Source of the DNA: Diphasiastrum complanatum
Lineage: Eukaryota; Streptophyta; Lycopodiopsida; Lycopodiales; Lycopodiaceae
Length of the DNA stretch: 64,000 nt
NCBI GenBank assembly: GCA_029204225.1
Contig: MU832565.1
Location: forward strand, 1 to 64,000
Direction of reading: 5' to 3'
Shown here: in pieces, positions 36,062-47,699 of the stretch
How the letters are laid out: each line of letters opens with the position of its first letter
How positions within the stretch are numbered: the stretch's first letter is position 1
The notes under the pieces: model-generated
The model's database searches: none
Told to the model about the DNA's origin: nothing
Seen by the model: only the letters and a program-made list of their open reading frames with translations
Program-made: the position numbers and the translations under genes

Positions 36062-39000
36062 ATGGCATCTATAAATGCATATCTTTTGGATACTAATGAA
36101 AGGCTCAACAAAAATAACTATTCCATATGGAAAGTTAGAATGGAATCCATCATGATCATGCAAGATCTGATGGAAATTGTAAATGGTAAGGAGGGTGAAC
36201 CTATTCATCCTCAAGAAAAAGCCAAATACATCAAGAGGTGCAATGTTGCACTACATTGCATAAAAATGAATGTTGCAAATGAACTCTTAAGAGAGGTAGG
36301 AGATTGCACTTTGGCTCAAGATTCTTGGGAGACTTTGCAAAAGGTCTATTAATCCAAGAACCAAACTAGAATGTTAGCTTTGAAGAATCAAATCTATAGA
36401 AGCTATCAAAAGAAAGGAGAGAGTGCACATACTTTTGTCCTAAGAGTAAAGGAATTGAACAAAGAGCTAGCCTTCATAGGTGATCCTATCAAGGATGAAG
36501 AGCTTGTTCAACTCATATTGAATGGACTAAGCTTTGAATTTGACAATTTGGTTCAGGGATATGCAATTATGGGTAAGCTACCCATACTTGAAGAACTCCA
36601 AGGCACACTCATGGCCGAGGAATCAAGAAGGAGCCAAATGCAAGAGAGGATGGATAGGCTTTCCATCCAAGGTGGAGATGACCAAGCTCTCTTCACCAAA
36701 GGCAAAGGCAAGTCCAAAGGCAAAGGATCAGCATTCAAAAAGTCTTCAAAGCTTGAGGATCAAGAAGGACCCTCAAAGGCATCTCCATCAACCACCAAAG
36801 TCAAGAAGGACAAATCAAAGGTGAAGTGCTACTATTGTAGCAAGATGGGGCATTATGCCTCGGAATGCTTCAAGAGGAAGGAAGATCAAAGCCAGGCCAA
36901 CATGAGCAAAGAGGAGGAGGAGGAGAGTTCACATGAGGACTCTCTCATGATGTCCATATTTTCTTCAACAAGTTTCAAAGGAGAAGATCCTTGGTGGATT
37001 GACTCGGGTGCTAGTTCACACATGACTAGCAAAAGGGAGTTTTTCTCTTCTCTCTTATCTTATGATGGACCTATAAAGTCTATCTATACAGCAAATGATG
37101 AAGCTTGTAAGATTTAAGGAGTTGGTAGCATTCCCCTTTGCTTAGGATCTTCCAAAAACAACATAGAAGGTGTTTTGTACATTCCTACAATAACAAAGAA
37201 TCTACTAAGTGTTGGCCAAATGGTAGACAATGGTTTCAATGTTGACTTTGCTTCAAATGAATGTTTCATCAAGAAGAAGGGTAAGACAGTGGCTAAGAGC
37301 ACTAGACTTGGGAAACTTTATAAGTTGGATGCATTTGTGGATACTAATGTTGTCATGTTGGCCGAGAAGAGCAAGATATCTACCTTTACTTTATGGCACA
37401 AAAGACTTGGACATGTCAACTCGGGTTCCATGGAGGCTATGATCAAGGAGGAGTATGCTTTAGGCCTACCAAGGTCTATTGGGAAGGAAAACAAGGTTTG
37501 TGAAGCTTGTGCCTTATCCAAGGCACATAAGAAGGTGTTTCCTAACTCCATCACAAAGTCATCTCATCCTCTTGAACTCATACACTCGGATGTGCACATT
37601 GCTAGCACCAAATCTAATGGAGGTTCATCCATGTTTTTAACTTTCATTGATGACTACTCAAGATATTGTTGGGTGTTCTTACTTTCCTTCAAGTCTCAAG
37701 TATTTGATACTTTTGTAAAGTTCAAGTTGTTTGTGAAAAAGCATCATAATCATAGCATTAAGATTCTTAGAAGTGACAATGGTGGAGAATTCATCTCCAA
37801 TGAGTTCAAGGCCTTTTGTGAGGAGGAAGGGATCAAGAAAGAGACTTCTTGTCCTTACACTCCTCAACAAAATGGAGTTGCTGAAAGAAGGTATAGAACA
37901 TTATGTGAATGTTCTAAGGCTTTAAGATTAGATGCTTGTTTGCCCAAATCCTTTTGGGGTGAGTCTCTTGTATGTGCAAACTACTTGATGAATAGGGTGT
38001 CTTGCAAAGCAATTGAAGACAAAATTCCTTATGAGATGTTGTATGAAAAGAAACCCAATCTTAATCACTTGAAAGTTTTTGAATGTATATGTTATGTGCA
38101 TGTGCCATTGGAAACAAGAACCAAGGAGGATCCATCTTCCACAAGAGGGATCATGCTTGGATATGCAAGCTCAAGCAAGGGCTACAAAGTCTATCTCCCA
38201 TCCTTGAACAAATTTGTTGTTTCAAGGGATGTTATCTTTGATGAACATCATATGCATATGCTTGAAGAAGGCTCAAGTGCTCCAACAATCAAGAAGAAGA
38301 TGGCCGAGGAGCAAGATCTTGGTTTTGAGGAGGAGCTCATGGAGGAGCAAGCACCAAACCCACCTATCACACCAGGGAGATCTTCAAGGGCAAAAGTGGA
38401 GCCATCAAGGCTCACATATCAAGGCAAAGGATAGCAAGTTGAGGGTATCTCATCCACTTTTGATGCTTTATCTAGTTTTGAAGAACCATCTAATGTTGAA
38501 GATGCATTGAACTCCAAAGAATGGTATAAAGCTATGTTGGATGAGTATGATGCCTTGATTGAGAATGAAACTTGGTTGCTTGTTGAGAGACCTCAAAGGA
38601 ATGTAATAGGATGCAAGTGGGTCTTCAAGCTTAAGTTGAATGCAAATGGGAGTGTTAACAAACATAAAGCAAGATTAGTTGCAAAAGGTTATGCTCAAGA
38701 GAGAGGGATAGACTATGAGGAAACTTTTGCACCCGTGGCCAAGATGGTCACAATAAGGCTAATCATTGCACTTGCATCACATTTTGGATGGATCCTATGT
38801 CAAATGGATGTCTCTAATGCTTTCTTGAATGGTTTTTTGGAATAGTATATCTATATGGAGTAGCCATAAGGGTTCATCAAGCATGGAATGGAGAACAAAG
38901 TATGCCATCTCCAAAGAAGCATCTATGGCTTGAAGCAAGCCTCGAGATCTTGGAATTCAAGACTACATTGCTATCTCATTTCACTTTCTTTTGTTCAAAG

Positions 39001-40028
39001 TGAATATGATCCCACTCTTTACATTAAGTTTGATGATGTTGGTATTGTACTTTTACTCATTTATGTAGATGACATCATCATTAGTGGAAATAGTGTTGAT
39101 GGTATTGAAAAAATCAAGATAGATCTATCCTTAGAGTTCAAGATGGTAGATCTAGGGTGTCTTCACTTCATCTTAGGCATAGGGGTACTTAGAAGGTCTG
39201 ATTTTATCTTTATAAGTCAAGTAAACTATGCTCAAAGTCTTTTGAAGAAGTTTAAGATGGAAGTATGCAAAAGTGTTGACACATCAATGGAGCAAGATGT
39301 AAAAGTGCCAAATGAAGATGATGAAAGATCCTTCGTGGACATCACTTTGTTTAGGCAACTTATAGGCTCCTTAATGTGGATCACTATAACTAGACCAGAT
39401 CTTAGTTTTAGTGTATGTAGGTTGAGCCAATCCATGCAAAATCCATTGAATATCCATTGGAAAAAGACTAAGAGGATTCTAAGATACATCTCGGGTACAT
39501 TGGATTTTGGGATTCTATATAGAAGAGATGTGATTAACCTTCATGCATTTAGTGATTCAAATTTTGCAGGGGACAAGAGGGATAGGAAATCAACACAGTG
39601 CCTATTCAACTTTCATAGCAGAAGGCCTGGTTTCATGGCTTTCAAAAAAGCAACAAACTATATCTTTATCTTCAACCGAGGCTGAGTACAAAGCTTTGAC
39701 AACCACTACAAAGGAGGTACTTTGGATCAAGAGATTATTGGTGGAGCTAAAGATCATGGATTTAGAGGAGGCATTAATCATCTACAATGACAATATATCA
39801 GCCCAACACCTTGCATCTAACCCAATCTTCCATGCAAGATCTAAGCACATTGAGATATGCCATCACTTTGTGAGAGAAATGGTGCAAGCCAAGGAGATTG
39901 CTTTGGAGCATGTTCCAAGCAATGAATGTATAGCTAATCTACTTACTAAACCACTTCAAAAGACACTCTTTATGAAGTTCAGATCATCACTTGGAGTGAT
40001 TAGTAAAGCAATGATTGAACCAAGCTAG
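36062..40028 (+). pseudogene. Element G gag-pol polyprotein with six stops and one frameshift
   Basis: Domains in order: UBN2 gag (MASINAYLLDTNERLN start), zinc knuckle CYYCSKMGHYASEC (36831), protease WWIDSGASSHMT (36992), GAG-pre-integrase (LWHKRLGHV, CEACALSKAH), integrase with D-D-E all present (HSDVH, RSDNGGEF, QNGVAERRYR), RT with [15 protein letters not shown]-type QMDVSNAFLNG and YVDDIIISG, and RNase H (FSDSNFAGDKRDRKST, STEAEYKAL, NDNISAQHLA, SKHIEI). All lie in one frame except the last part, which shifts near 39600-39680. Stops lie at about 36350, 37115, 38432, 38843, 38861 and 38867; several replace expected Gln (CAA/CAG to TAA/TAG). An intact parent would have been about 1,320 residues. 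Confidence 0.92.
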
Positions 40029-40042
40029 ATAGTGAGGAGGAG

Positions 40043-40708
40043 TGTTAAAAATTTACAATTCTAGCTTATGACTTGTAAATAGTTAGATGGTCATGATGTG
40101 GCTTGTCACACATGCCAAATAGCATAGGATTCCATTCATAAGGATGTTCTCAAGTAGAACTAAGTGTTAGAACCTTTGGAATGAGTCCAGATTATGCTTA
40201 GATACAAGAGAGAAAAAATAGGAGCTATTTTTGGTAATTTTTGCATTGTTGAGGGATCTCCAAGATTCCAACCCTAACCTGGTAGGGATGAAAGATCCAC
40301 CAGAATTAGCATTAGGGATAGGCTTAGGGCTACTCATACCTGCCCAAAACCGTGATGGATCATGTATATATAGGTGATGATATCTCACAAAAATCAATCA
40401 AGCAATTTCATGATTTTTCTCTCATAATGGTGCAATTGCTCTCTATGTTCATAATTGTTTGAGTACTTGTGATTACTAATGATTAGAGGATTGAATGTAG
40501 GTCTGGTGTACAGTACTCAGACTGTGGGAGGCCGTACTTTCACACGTGTGAAGCCTTCTTCAAGGATTTGGGCCATTTAGTGAGGTTCAAGCATAGATTT
40601 TTGATGGATTTTGATGGTTCAACTTGTGCTAATCTTATGAAATCATAATCTATTGTTTCCCTCATCATTTCAAGTGTTTTAGGATCCTTCTTTGCTATAA
40701 TTTTTACA
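40043..40708 (+). repeat. 3' LTR of G
   Basis: Second copy of the G LTR with TATATATA at 40365-40372. It is followed by TAGTC, the partner of CAGTC before the 5' LTR. Confidence 0.92.
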
Positions 40709-40713
40709 TAGTC

Positions 40714-41640
40714 TTTGTCAAAAACACGACAAAGATATGTAGCATAGCAAAATGAGATTATAAATTTCAAGGAGTAAACTGTGAGCTTAATTACAATCCC
40801 CCTTAAGATCACGATTGGTGCCTTGAGTATCTTCATAAGGCTTAGCATGTTGAAAAAATTTTATGCTTGATCAGGGGAAGAGCTTTAACGAAGATGTATG
40901 TTACGATTTCGGATGTGGAGCAGTATTGAAGAGTCACTTGTCCTGAGAAAACCTTTTCCTGGATGAAATGATATTGGATTTCAATGTGCTTTGACTTGCC
41001 ATAAAATATGGGATTTAGAAACAGTGTTATAGCTCATGTTATCACATAGAATGGTAGTAGCATTGAACTAGATCATGAATTAATGATCTGATCCATATAG
41101 CTTATTTGGAGGCTTGACTTGCTGCGATGTATTATGCTTCGGTTGAAGAAAGTGCCACTCATTTTTGCTTTCTTGAATTCCATGAAACTGGTCCCCCTGC
41201 CAAAAAGAAACAAAATCCAGAATTTTGGTTGAGACATTCCTCTTCAAACTGAGTCAGAGTAGCCTTGAAGGACCATAGGGTCGATAACATTTCCATCATA
41301 GCATAAAATGTGATTTAAACTCCCTTGAATATATTTCATCACTCTCTTAAATGCTTTCCGATGTAAGATCCTAGAATTAGACATGAATTGACTCAACGTG
41401 CTAACAGTGTGTGCCAAATATGGTCTAGTGCACAACATTGCATACATTAAAGATCCTATAAGTGAATGATAAGGATACTTGGACAAGTCAAGTATCTCAC
41501 TTTTGGTATCTGCACAAGAAGGTGTAGTCAATACCATAGCTGGATCCATTGGTCAGTTTGCAATCAGACATGTGAAATTTTTCTAGAATGCTCTCTAGAA
41601 TCTTTTGACAGATCACTCTTAGTAGTGTACAGCAACGATG
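40714..41640 (-). pseudogene. C-family fragment C3: RNase H end and LTR start
   Basis: On the minus strand a frame at 41549-41244 encodes MDPAMVLTTPSCADTKSEIL and then YPYHSLIGSLMYAM and RPYLAHTVSTLSQFMSN. The following sequence has RNase H pieces (YGKSKHIEIQYHFIQEK near 41000) with several frameshifts and ends in a purine tract AAGGGGGA (near 40800). The first ~80 bp of a C-like LTR follow. RT is missing, as in C1 and C2. Confidence 0.78.
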
Positions 41641-42360
41641 TGTTGTTAGACAAAATAATGTATGATGTTGTTACAAGTGCAGGAGGAAGGACCCGAAGCC
41701 GATGACTTTTCAATCTCCCGATGGAAACTGAAGGATGGCAAAGCTTTTGTGCTATTCATCCTCAACATATCAGACATGCAAACCGGCCATGTGTCTGAAG
41801 CTCAGACCTCCAAGGAAGTCTAGGACATCTTGAGCACCTTGTACAAAGTGCAAGATATAGCTTCCAAGCTACATCTCAGGAAGAAATTTTACTCCCTCAA
41901 GATGACAAACAATGTTTTCTTGCAGAATCACATCAATTAGTTCAAGAACCTACTGAAGCAAATGGCCGTTGTCGGATCAGTCATAAACAAACAAGACGTA
42001 GTAATGACACTGCTTTCAAGCTTGCCAAGCTCATACGACAGCTGGGTGATGATCATCACGACACAGCCTGAACTAACTCTCTCAAGAGTCATCACAATGA
42101 TGTTGGAAGACACTCGAAGGAACAAAGCCTCTAGTTCCTCGACAGTCGACTCTCACGCCTTATACACCAACAAGGGCTCAACTAAGCAGAAGAAGAAAGG
42201 ATCGAAGCCATCGAAGCAAAATTAGATCCGACACAACATCAAGGGCAGTCAAATTAGCCGACAAAGAAGAAGCTGTTATGCAAATACTACTTTTGTCTCT
42301 CCTAGGGCAACAATCTTAGAGGGAGTTGTTTCGATTTTCATAAGCAAAATGCATTGACCT
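41640..42360 (+). pseudogene. D-family gag fragment D3
   Basis: Plus-strand copia gag: SRWKLKDGKAFVLFILNISD, VSEAQTSKEV, LSTLYKVQDIASKLHLRKK, then LLSSLPSSYDSWVMII in the open frame 41962-42225, and a degenerate knuckle (CKYYFC near 42280). It closely parallels the D gag on the minus strand at 54900-55183. Stops occur near 41821 and 41938. It lies back to back with C3. Confidence 0.8.
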
Positions 42361-43045
42361 TGTGACAACCATTATGTGCATATAAATTCCAAAGATTCAA
42401 TGACAAGCACAATACTATCAAGGAGACATTTTTAAAATCAACCTAGATGCAAAGATGTTACACTCAAGCCATATTCCTTCCCTCTCAAATTTATAAGGTA
42501 ATAATTTAGGACATAGTATCAACATGCCATTCTTGTTGTAGTCACCATCTTTAACAATCTCTAGAGAATAACCAGAAGATACACGTAAAATAAGAGTTGC
42601 TAATGTTATTCGTAGATATAATAAATATATTAGTGCAGAGAAATCTATAAACTCTACCTCCTAAGAAACTAGAATAAGAAATTTCATTCAAGCTTTATGT
42701 ATTTTCAAAGACTCAATCTCAATGAGACAATAGTGAATGAGTACATGATCACAAGAGATCAAAGCCACGACAATGAAAATAGACTCTTCAAGGCCATTTC
42801 ATGCTAAACCAACTTGGATGAAATATTTGGTTTGTGTATTAAGTAGATTATTGTGAACTCAAAGTTTGACAAATGGTACAATAGTTGGGTAATGGCTTAC
42901 TACAAAGAATAAAAGGAGAGAATGATGGTCAAGCTACAAGAAATAGACCTTGCGATTGACACAATATAGTCGTCCTGGCTCGCAGAAGGCTCGACATCAT
43001 TGGAACAATTGAGGAGGAGGTATCCAATGTTGTCTTAGATAACGA

Positions 43046-43114
43046 GCCTGAAGGGCCCATTATGACAAATTGTAAAGGCGAGCCCTTCAATTTGTCATGA
43101 CGGGCCCTTCAGGC
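43046..43114. repeat. Strong hairpin, about 32-bp arms
   Basis: GCCTGAAGGGCCCATTATGA at 43046 pairs with the reverse complement at 43083-43114 (ending GACGGGCCCTTCAGGC), with few mismatches and a loop of only about 4 bases. It is GC-rich in an AT-rich context. Confidence 0.88.
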
Positions 43115-43126
43115 CCGTTAGCTGAC

Positions 43127-43525
43127 ATTATTTAGCAGGTGTGGTAGAAATCTTCAATCTTATGCATTTTCAAAGCAGCAGCAGGGCAATCCACACGCTG
43201 CTGTCCTCCAATGCCCTTCATCTACATTTCCACGCAGGTAGGTTTGCAGTTATCAACATTTCATTTCTTTTGACACAACCCTAAATGCACTCTTTTCATC
43301 TCTTTATCTTTCAAAGGGCTGTTTTTCTTGCACAAGGCAGTGAATGGCTGAAGTCTTTCTCTGGTTCCTTTATTAGATAATGGAAGATCATTTTTTGAAA
43401 TGGAGATTAGATGAAGGGCACTTGAAAGGTGCCCTTCGCAATATTTGTGTTTTTCAGTGATGATGCATTCTGGATTATTACGATTCCTATTTTTACACCA
43501 TAATGGGCCACACCTGCTAATAATG
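43127..43525. mobile_element. Possible small DNA element with 19-bp inverted ends
   Basis: CATTATTTAGCAGGTGTGG (about 43128-43146) and its near-perfect inverse CCACACCTGCTAATAATG (about 43508-43525) bracket roughly 400 bp without coding. This suits a MITE-like non-autonomous element, but no clear target duplication was found and the adjacent hairpin complicates the left edge. Confidence 0.4.
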
Positions 43526-43988
43526 TGAGGTAGAAAAACCTAAGCAAGTTTGTAGATGATGAACTGACGATCAAGTTGCAGTGGTTCTAAGGATCAACAA
43601 AGAACCAGTTGTGACTGAAGAAAGTGAAGTGTGTCTTTGCTCAATGAGGTCGATCATCTATTAGGGCAAGAGCGTAGGTGATGCAAAACACAAAATATCA
43701 ATCCTACTTTCCCCAGAAGATTCGATATCTATACAAAAGAGTTGAGCTGCAAGCAGAGCTAGGAGGAGAAGCTTCTTTTTGTCCTATAGAAGGTGATGTC
43801 GAACCTTGGAAGTTTGAAGTGTCAACAAGAAAACCTTCAAGAATAGATTGTGTTCTTTGGAGTAGTTCTTCGTCGATATGGTTTCAAGTTTATTTCTATC
43901 AATATTTGAATCACTGAATTTGAAAACTTGAGTATTTTCTTAAGTTTTTTCTTTAGTTTTTTACAAATTTTTTTGCAGCCCGACTTGC

Positions 43989-44066
43989 AAACAGGGGGCT
44001 AAAAAAAAAATTTGGTAACTCATTGCTTGTGCATGGCCAAAATTTTTTTGCAGCCCCTTGTTTGTA
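43989..44066. repeat. Inverted repeat with 25-bp arms
   Basis: CAAACAGGGGGCTAAAAAAA (from about 43989) is inversely repeated as TTTGCAGCCCCTTGTTTG (to about 44066) around a short loop. The arms are partly homopolymer, which weakens its meaning. Confidence 0.6.
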
Positions 44067-45530
44067 GGTCCCTAGCAACAAGCTGCAAATAAATATGGCT
44101 TGACAGTAAAAAATTGTTGTTTTTGTCTTGTGTTTTGCAGATCTTTCATGACAACATATGAAAACTATGCTACAGACAATCCAAAGATAGCAAACTTATA
44201 AGATTGTTGTCTTCTCGGTATATCACATGTTCTTTTTTTCTTGTCTTCTCATTTGTGCTTTCCTTCTCTTCCTTGTGGATCCTTCTCCACTACCAAGTTC
44301 CTCCACCTATGCTACTCTTAAAATATATATAGTAGATAATTCTTTAGGCTTTTGGATTATAGTAGTTTATGTTGTCCAAATTTTTTTGTAACAAACCTTA
44401 TGATCAGTCTCGCTTTCTAATAATTGATTAGCCACAGTAATCAAAAGCATGGTTGTAAAAAAATTTCTTTGGCAATAATTAGCTTACTAGTCTTATTTCT
44501 CAGATCTTGGATTCTTGCAATCAAATCAATAATGTTTAAAGTCTTTGGGATGTTGAATGTTGTGTGGCTTCAAGAGTGGTGAAAGACCATGTGACCAACC
44601 AGAAGTGCCTTGAGTAGCGATGATTTATGTACCTTGTCAATTTTTTGGAATGTTGATGTATTGCTCTATGGAGGGGCTATTATAGTCATTTCTGAACTGA
44701 AACCAGACCCTCATTGATCTAAGAACCCATTTTAATTATTTTCCAATTATCTGTGAAGGATTTTTTATTTTGTATAGTAGACTATAGTTATGTTGCTTGA
44801 TGGCTTGTAGAGCCAACCATGTTGTAAAGGATTGTTAAGAGGTTTTCTAATGTGTCGTAAACATGCATTCATGGGGCCCATGCAATGTTGTGTAGGCCTG
44901 ACACTTCCTTACAGTAGCAATGGCAGGTTGAGAATAACAAACTTGTGTAGTGTGCACCCTCGTTGCAACAATAGCACATAAGAAAATAAGTCGTGGTGTT
45001 GGCTAATTTCAATGCAAGGGATATTCTCTTATAACCAATGTGACTTTATGATGCACAATCAGTCCCAAGTCTGTAAGAGGCAACCATAAGAGAATGTGAG
45101 AAATTTCTTGTGTGTAGTGATGGTGGCTATAAAGTCCTACCATAGTAAACAATTTCAATTGCTTTGTAACCTAGTACTCAAGAGATTTGGCTTTTTGAAA
45201 AGGCTGAAATTTTGTCTATCATCAAAAAGAAAAGGGCAAAAGTAATTGCAAAAAACTTAATGTTACAAGGGAATCAAAAATCCCGTCAAATTCACTAATC
45301 AAGGGCGTGCTTTATCAAATCGATTGCAACCTTGGTAGTGCACATACCATTCAATCGATATCCTCTTGAATAACTGTGATTTTTGAAGAAAAATGTGAAA
45401 CACCCACCAAGCTATTTCACCAAACTTTTGCTCCAAAAAATCCAAGAATTCAAGAACCCACCACGAAGATCCTCTCCAAATTCTTGGCCTCCTCTTGAGC
45501 ACTTCTGCAACGGCAAAACTGCTTAACTTT

Positions 45531-46035
45531 GGGTTTGATACCACTATAAGGACCCTCACCAAGGATACAATAGCCAAGCAAATCACAACAAAGCAACTCA
45601 AGGGAATCGGATGGTGGACAAAGCAACCCAACCAAACCTAGATCGAACAAATCTAGCTCCCAAGCTATGGATCAATCACTCCTAAGAGATAGAGGAGTCA
45701 CATACTAGTAGCATGTAGCTACTAACATCGCAATCAAGCATACACTACCAATGGGTATACTTATACCCTCCAAGGCCCATGCACCACTAGTAGTGCACTT
45801 TGACACCTCACTGGACACATATGCAGCCTAACTGGGCCACATCATCAAGTTTTCCTATGACTCATTGATAGACCCATAAAAATCCACCATTATGAGTTTA
45901 GGCCTCCAACCATTAATTATGACCATATACACTTGAGGACCCCAAACCCCTCATAATCATAATTAACTTACAGGTCGAATTGGCCTACTGACCTCTAATA
46001 GGATAATCAATCAAAGATCAATCGTGGGCATGACA
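45531..46035 (-). repeat. Possible LTR plus primer site, minus strand
   Basis: The minus strand reads TGGTATCAAACCC (45543-45531), a primer-site-like sequence. To its right lies a candidate LTR running from TGTCATGCCCACGATTG at 46035 to 45544 (about 490 bp). The TGTCATGCC start resembles some Ty3/gypsy LTRs. There is no second copy and no internal protein, so this is tentative. The open frame at 45299-45631 covers this junction and has no recognised domain. Confidence 0.4.
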
Positions 46036-46975
46036 GTGGCAGTCTTGGTTTTTTAGTCATCAACAAAGAAGCATGATTTCTACCTTGCAAAACACATTTG
46101 TATGAGAGAAAGAAGAAGGATTAAGGCCTATTGCAGTCATTTTGTTGTCAATCTGATATCCCATCTTTGAGCCACATTAAAGTGCTATGAGCAAAGATAT
46201 TCTAAGTTGGAGATGTAGCAATGGATATCGAGGAGGCAGTTTGGCCATGATGGAGGCTTGATCAAGAAAAGCCCTTGTGTGCTTAATGAAAGTGCAATCA
46301 ACTTTGGATTTGAGTATTATGAGAGATAATATTCATTTCAAATAATGGTCATTTCTTGAAAAAAAAAAAAATCTTTGAACTGAAGTTTATTGATCCATTA
46401 TTTTTTCTGAGTGAATTCTAATGTTTGGCATAGTATAAAGGTTGTCTTTTTGAATGAAGCCTTGCATGAATTGTGTGTATCCTTGGGGCAACAACGTGAT
46501 GAAGGGGCTTGATGTCATTTTTCTAGAAGAGAATTTGTAGGAAAGTCCCTCAAGAAAAAATTTCAATCTAAAGAAGAGATAAATCCTCTTTGAAAAGTTG
46601 CGTCTATGTAAATTTTTACTTTCTTACGTAGAATCATTGTGTGAGAGAGTCAATATGGCATAAATTGTGGTGTTTTAGTCTTAACTAAATTTCAGAAGTG
46701 TAGAAGTCAATAATGTCAAGAAGAAAAATGAAATTGATTTGAAGGCAAGGCTTGAATGAATCTCCTGATACTTTTTCAAACCTTGGTTGAAGTGTACCGT
46801 ATATTGGATTGTTATCCTTATAATCCAATTATTAGTCTATGTCCATTCATTTATCCAGTTTTTGCATTTTTATTTGCATTATTGTATAGTCTGCAGAAAT
46901 ACATGGGAACTGCCAATAGGTGGGTTGAGCAACCATTGAAGGGTTTGACAAATATTGTCAAAGGTTAACAAATCA
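46036..46975. other. Non-coding stretch, nothing recognised
   Basis: No coding frame with motifs; a 70-codon frame at 46756-46968 is hydrophobic but unremarkable. Confidence 0.55.
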
Positions 46976-46979
46976 TGAT

Positions 46980-47653
46980 ACCACATGTTATGAAACTAAT
47001 GACTTGCTCTAACCATTGTTAGCAAGTAATTACCGTGTAACCTAACTAAATAAATGATAGCATAATATGGCTAAGTACCAATTGTGATCAACGACCAAAC
47101 ATATGTCTTAAACCATCATTTAGATAATCTCATTCGGCATTCCTAACTAGTATAAATAGTTGATCATTTTTATAGAGTATTGCTAATTAGCGAAAGTGTA
47201 TCAGATTGAGATGATCAATGATTTGGAGTTACTTTCGAGTGTGCGATTGCATGCGCTATTGTCTTGTGTTCACTATTCACCTTATTTGTATATGCTACTT
47301 ATTGAATCAATCATACAATTTTATTGTGTTCAATTTTATGTTAGAATGAATGTATGCTTCTCTAATCTACTATTATCTAGTTATGTTCTCTTCAAATTTT
47401 GTTTGAGCTATTGAATACTTCTATATAGCAATATTATCTCTATTTATGGCTATCTATGAAATCAATCTCATAAATTCTAATGATTTCAAAGTTAGAATCA
47501 AGTAGAATCAAATGTAGCAATTGTCACGATAGTATTGTTTGAATTTGATAGGCGTAGTCATACATTGAAAAAAAAATTATTTCGCAGAGCTCGATAGTTG
47601 CATGTATCGAATTCGATTTCTTGCTATCTAGGAATTCTTTCCTTCTTCCAGCA
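46980..47653 (+). repeat. 5' LTR of copia element H1
   Basis: The right end is firm: CTTCCAGCA followed by primer site TGGTATCATAGC. The second half matches, in inverse orientation, the LTR of H2 at 61933-62640. The left end is uncertain because the first halves of the two LTRs have diverged. Confidence 0.7.
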
Positions 47654-47665
47654 TGGTATCATAGC
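47654..47665 (+). other. Primer-binding site of H1
   Basis: TGGTATCATAGC adjoins the LTR; it differs by one base from the usual TGGTATCAGAGC. Confidence 0.82.
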
Positions 47666-47699
47666 ATTTATATTGATTCCAATAAGAGCAATCGCATAC

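Larger units (their letters stand above)
34584..40708 (+). mobile_element. Near-complete Ty1/copia element G
   Basis: LTRs of 667 bp (34584-35250) and 666 bp (40043-40708) share TGTTAAAAATT starts and TTTTTACA ends. They look about 95 percent identical by eye apart from one small replaced block. Flanks are CAGTC (34579-34583) and TAGTC (40709-40713), a 5-bp target duplication with one change. Primer site, leader, full gag-protease-integrase-RT-RNase H and purine tract (AGTGAGGAGGAG, about 40031-40042) are all present. It is the only element here with a readable YVDD reverse transcriptase and a complete domain set, though stops inactivate it. Its protein is related to those of B and E. Confidence 0.93.
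42361..45290. other. Non-coding stretch with small inverted repeats
   Basis: No gene or retroelement protein recognised. A frame at 43678-43917 is open for 79 codons but has no known motif. Three inverted-repeat structures are listed separately. Confidence 0.55.

Noticed and set aside
43678-43917. 79-codon plus-strand frame
   Set aside because: No recognisable domain, no exon context; length is expected by chance.
45299-45650. Minus-strand frames of 110 and 66 codons as a membrane protein gene
   Set aside because: No motif or exon signals; the sequence covers a probable LTR/primer-site junction.
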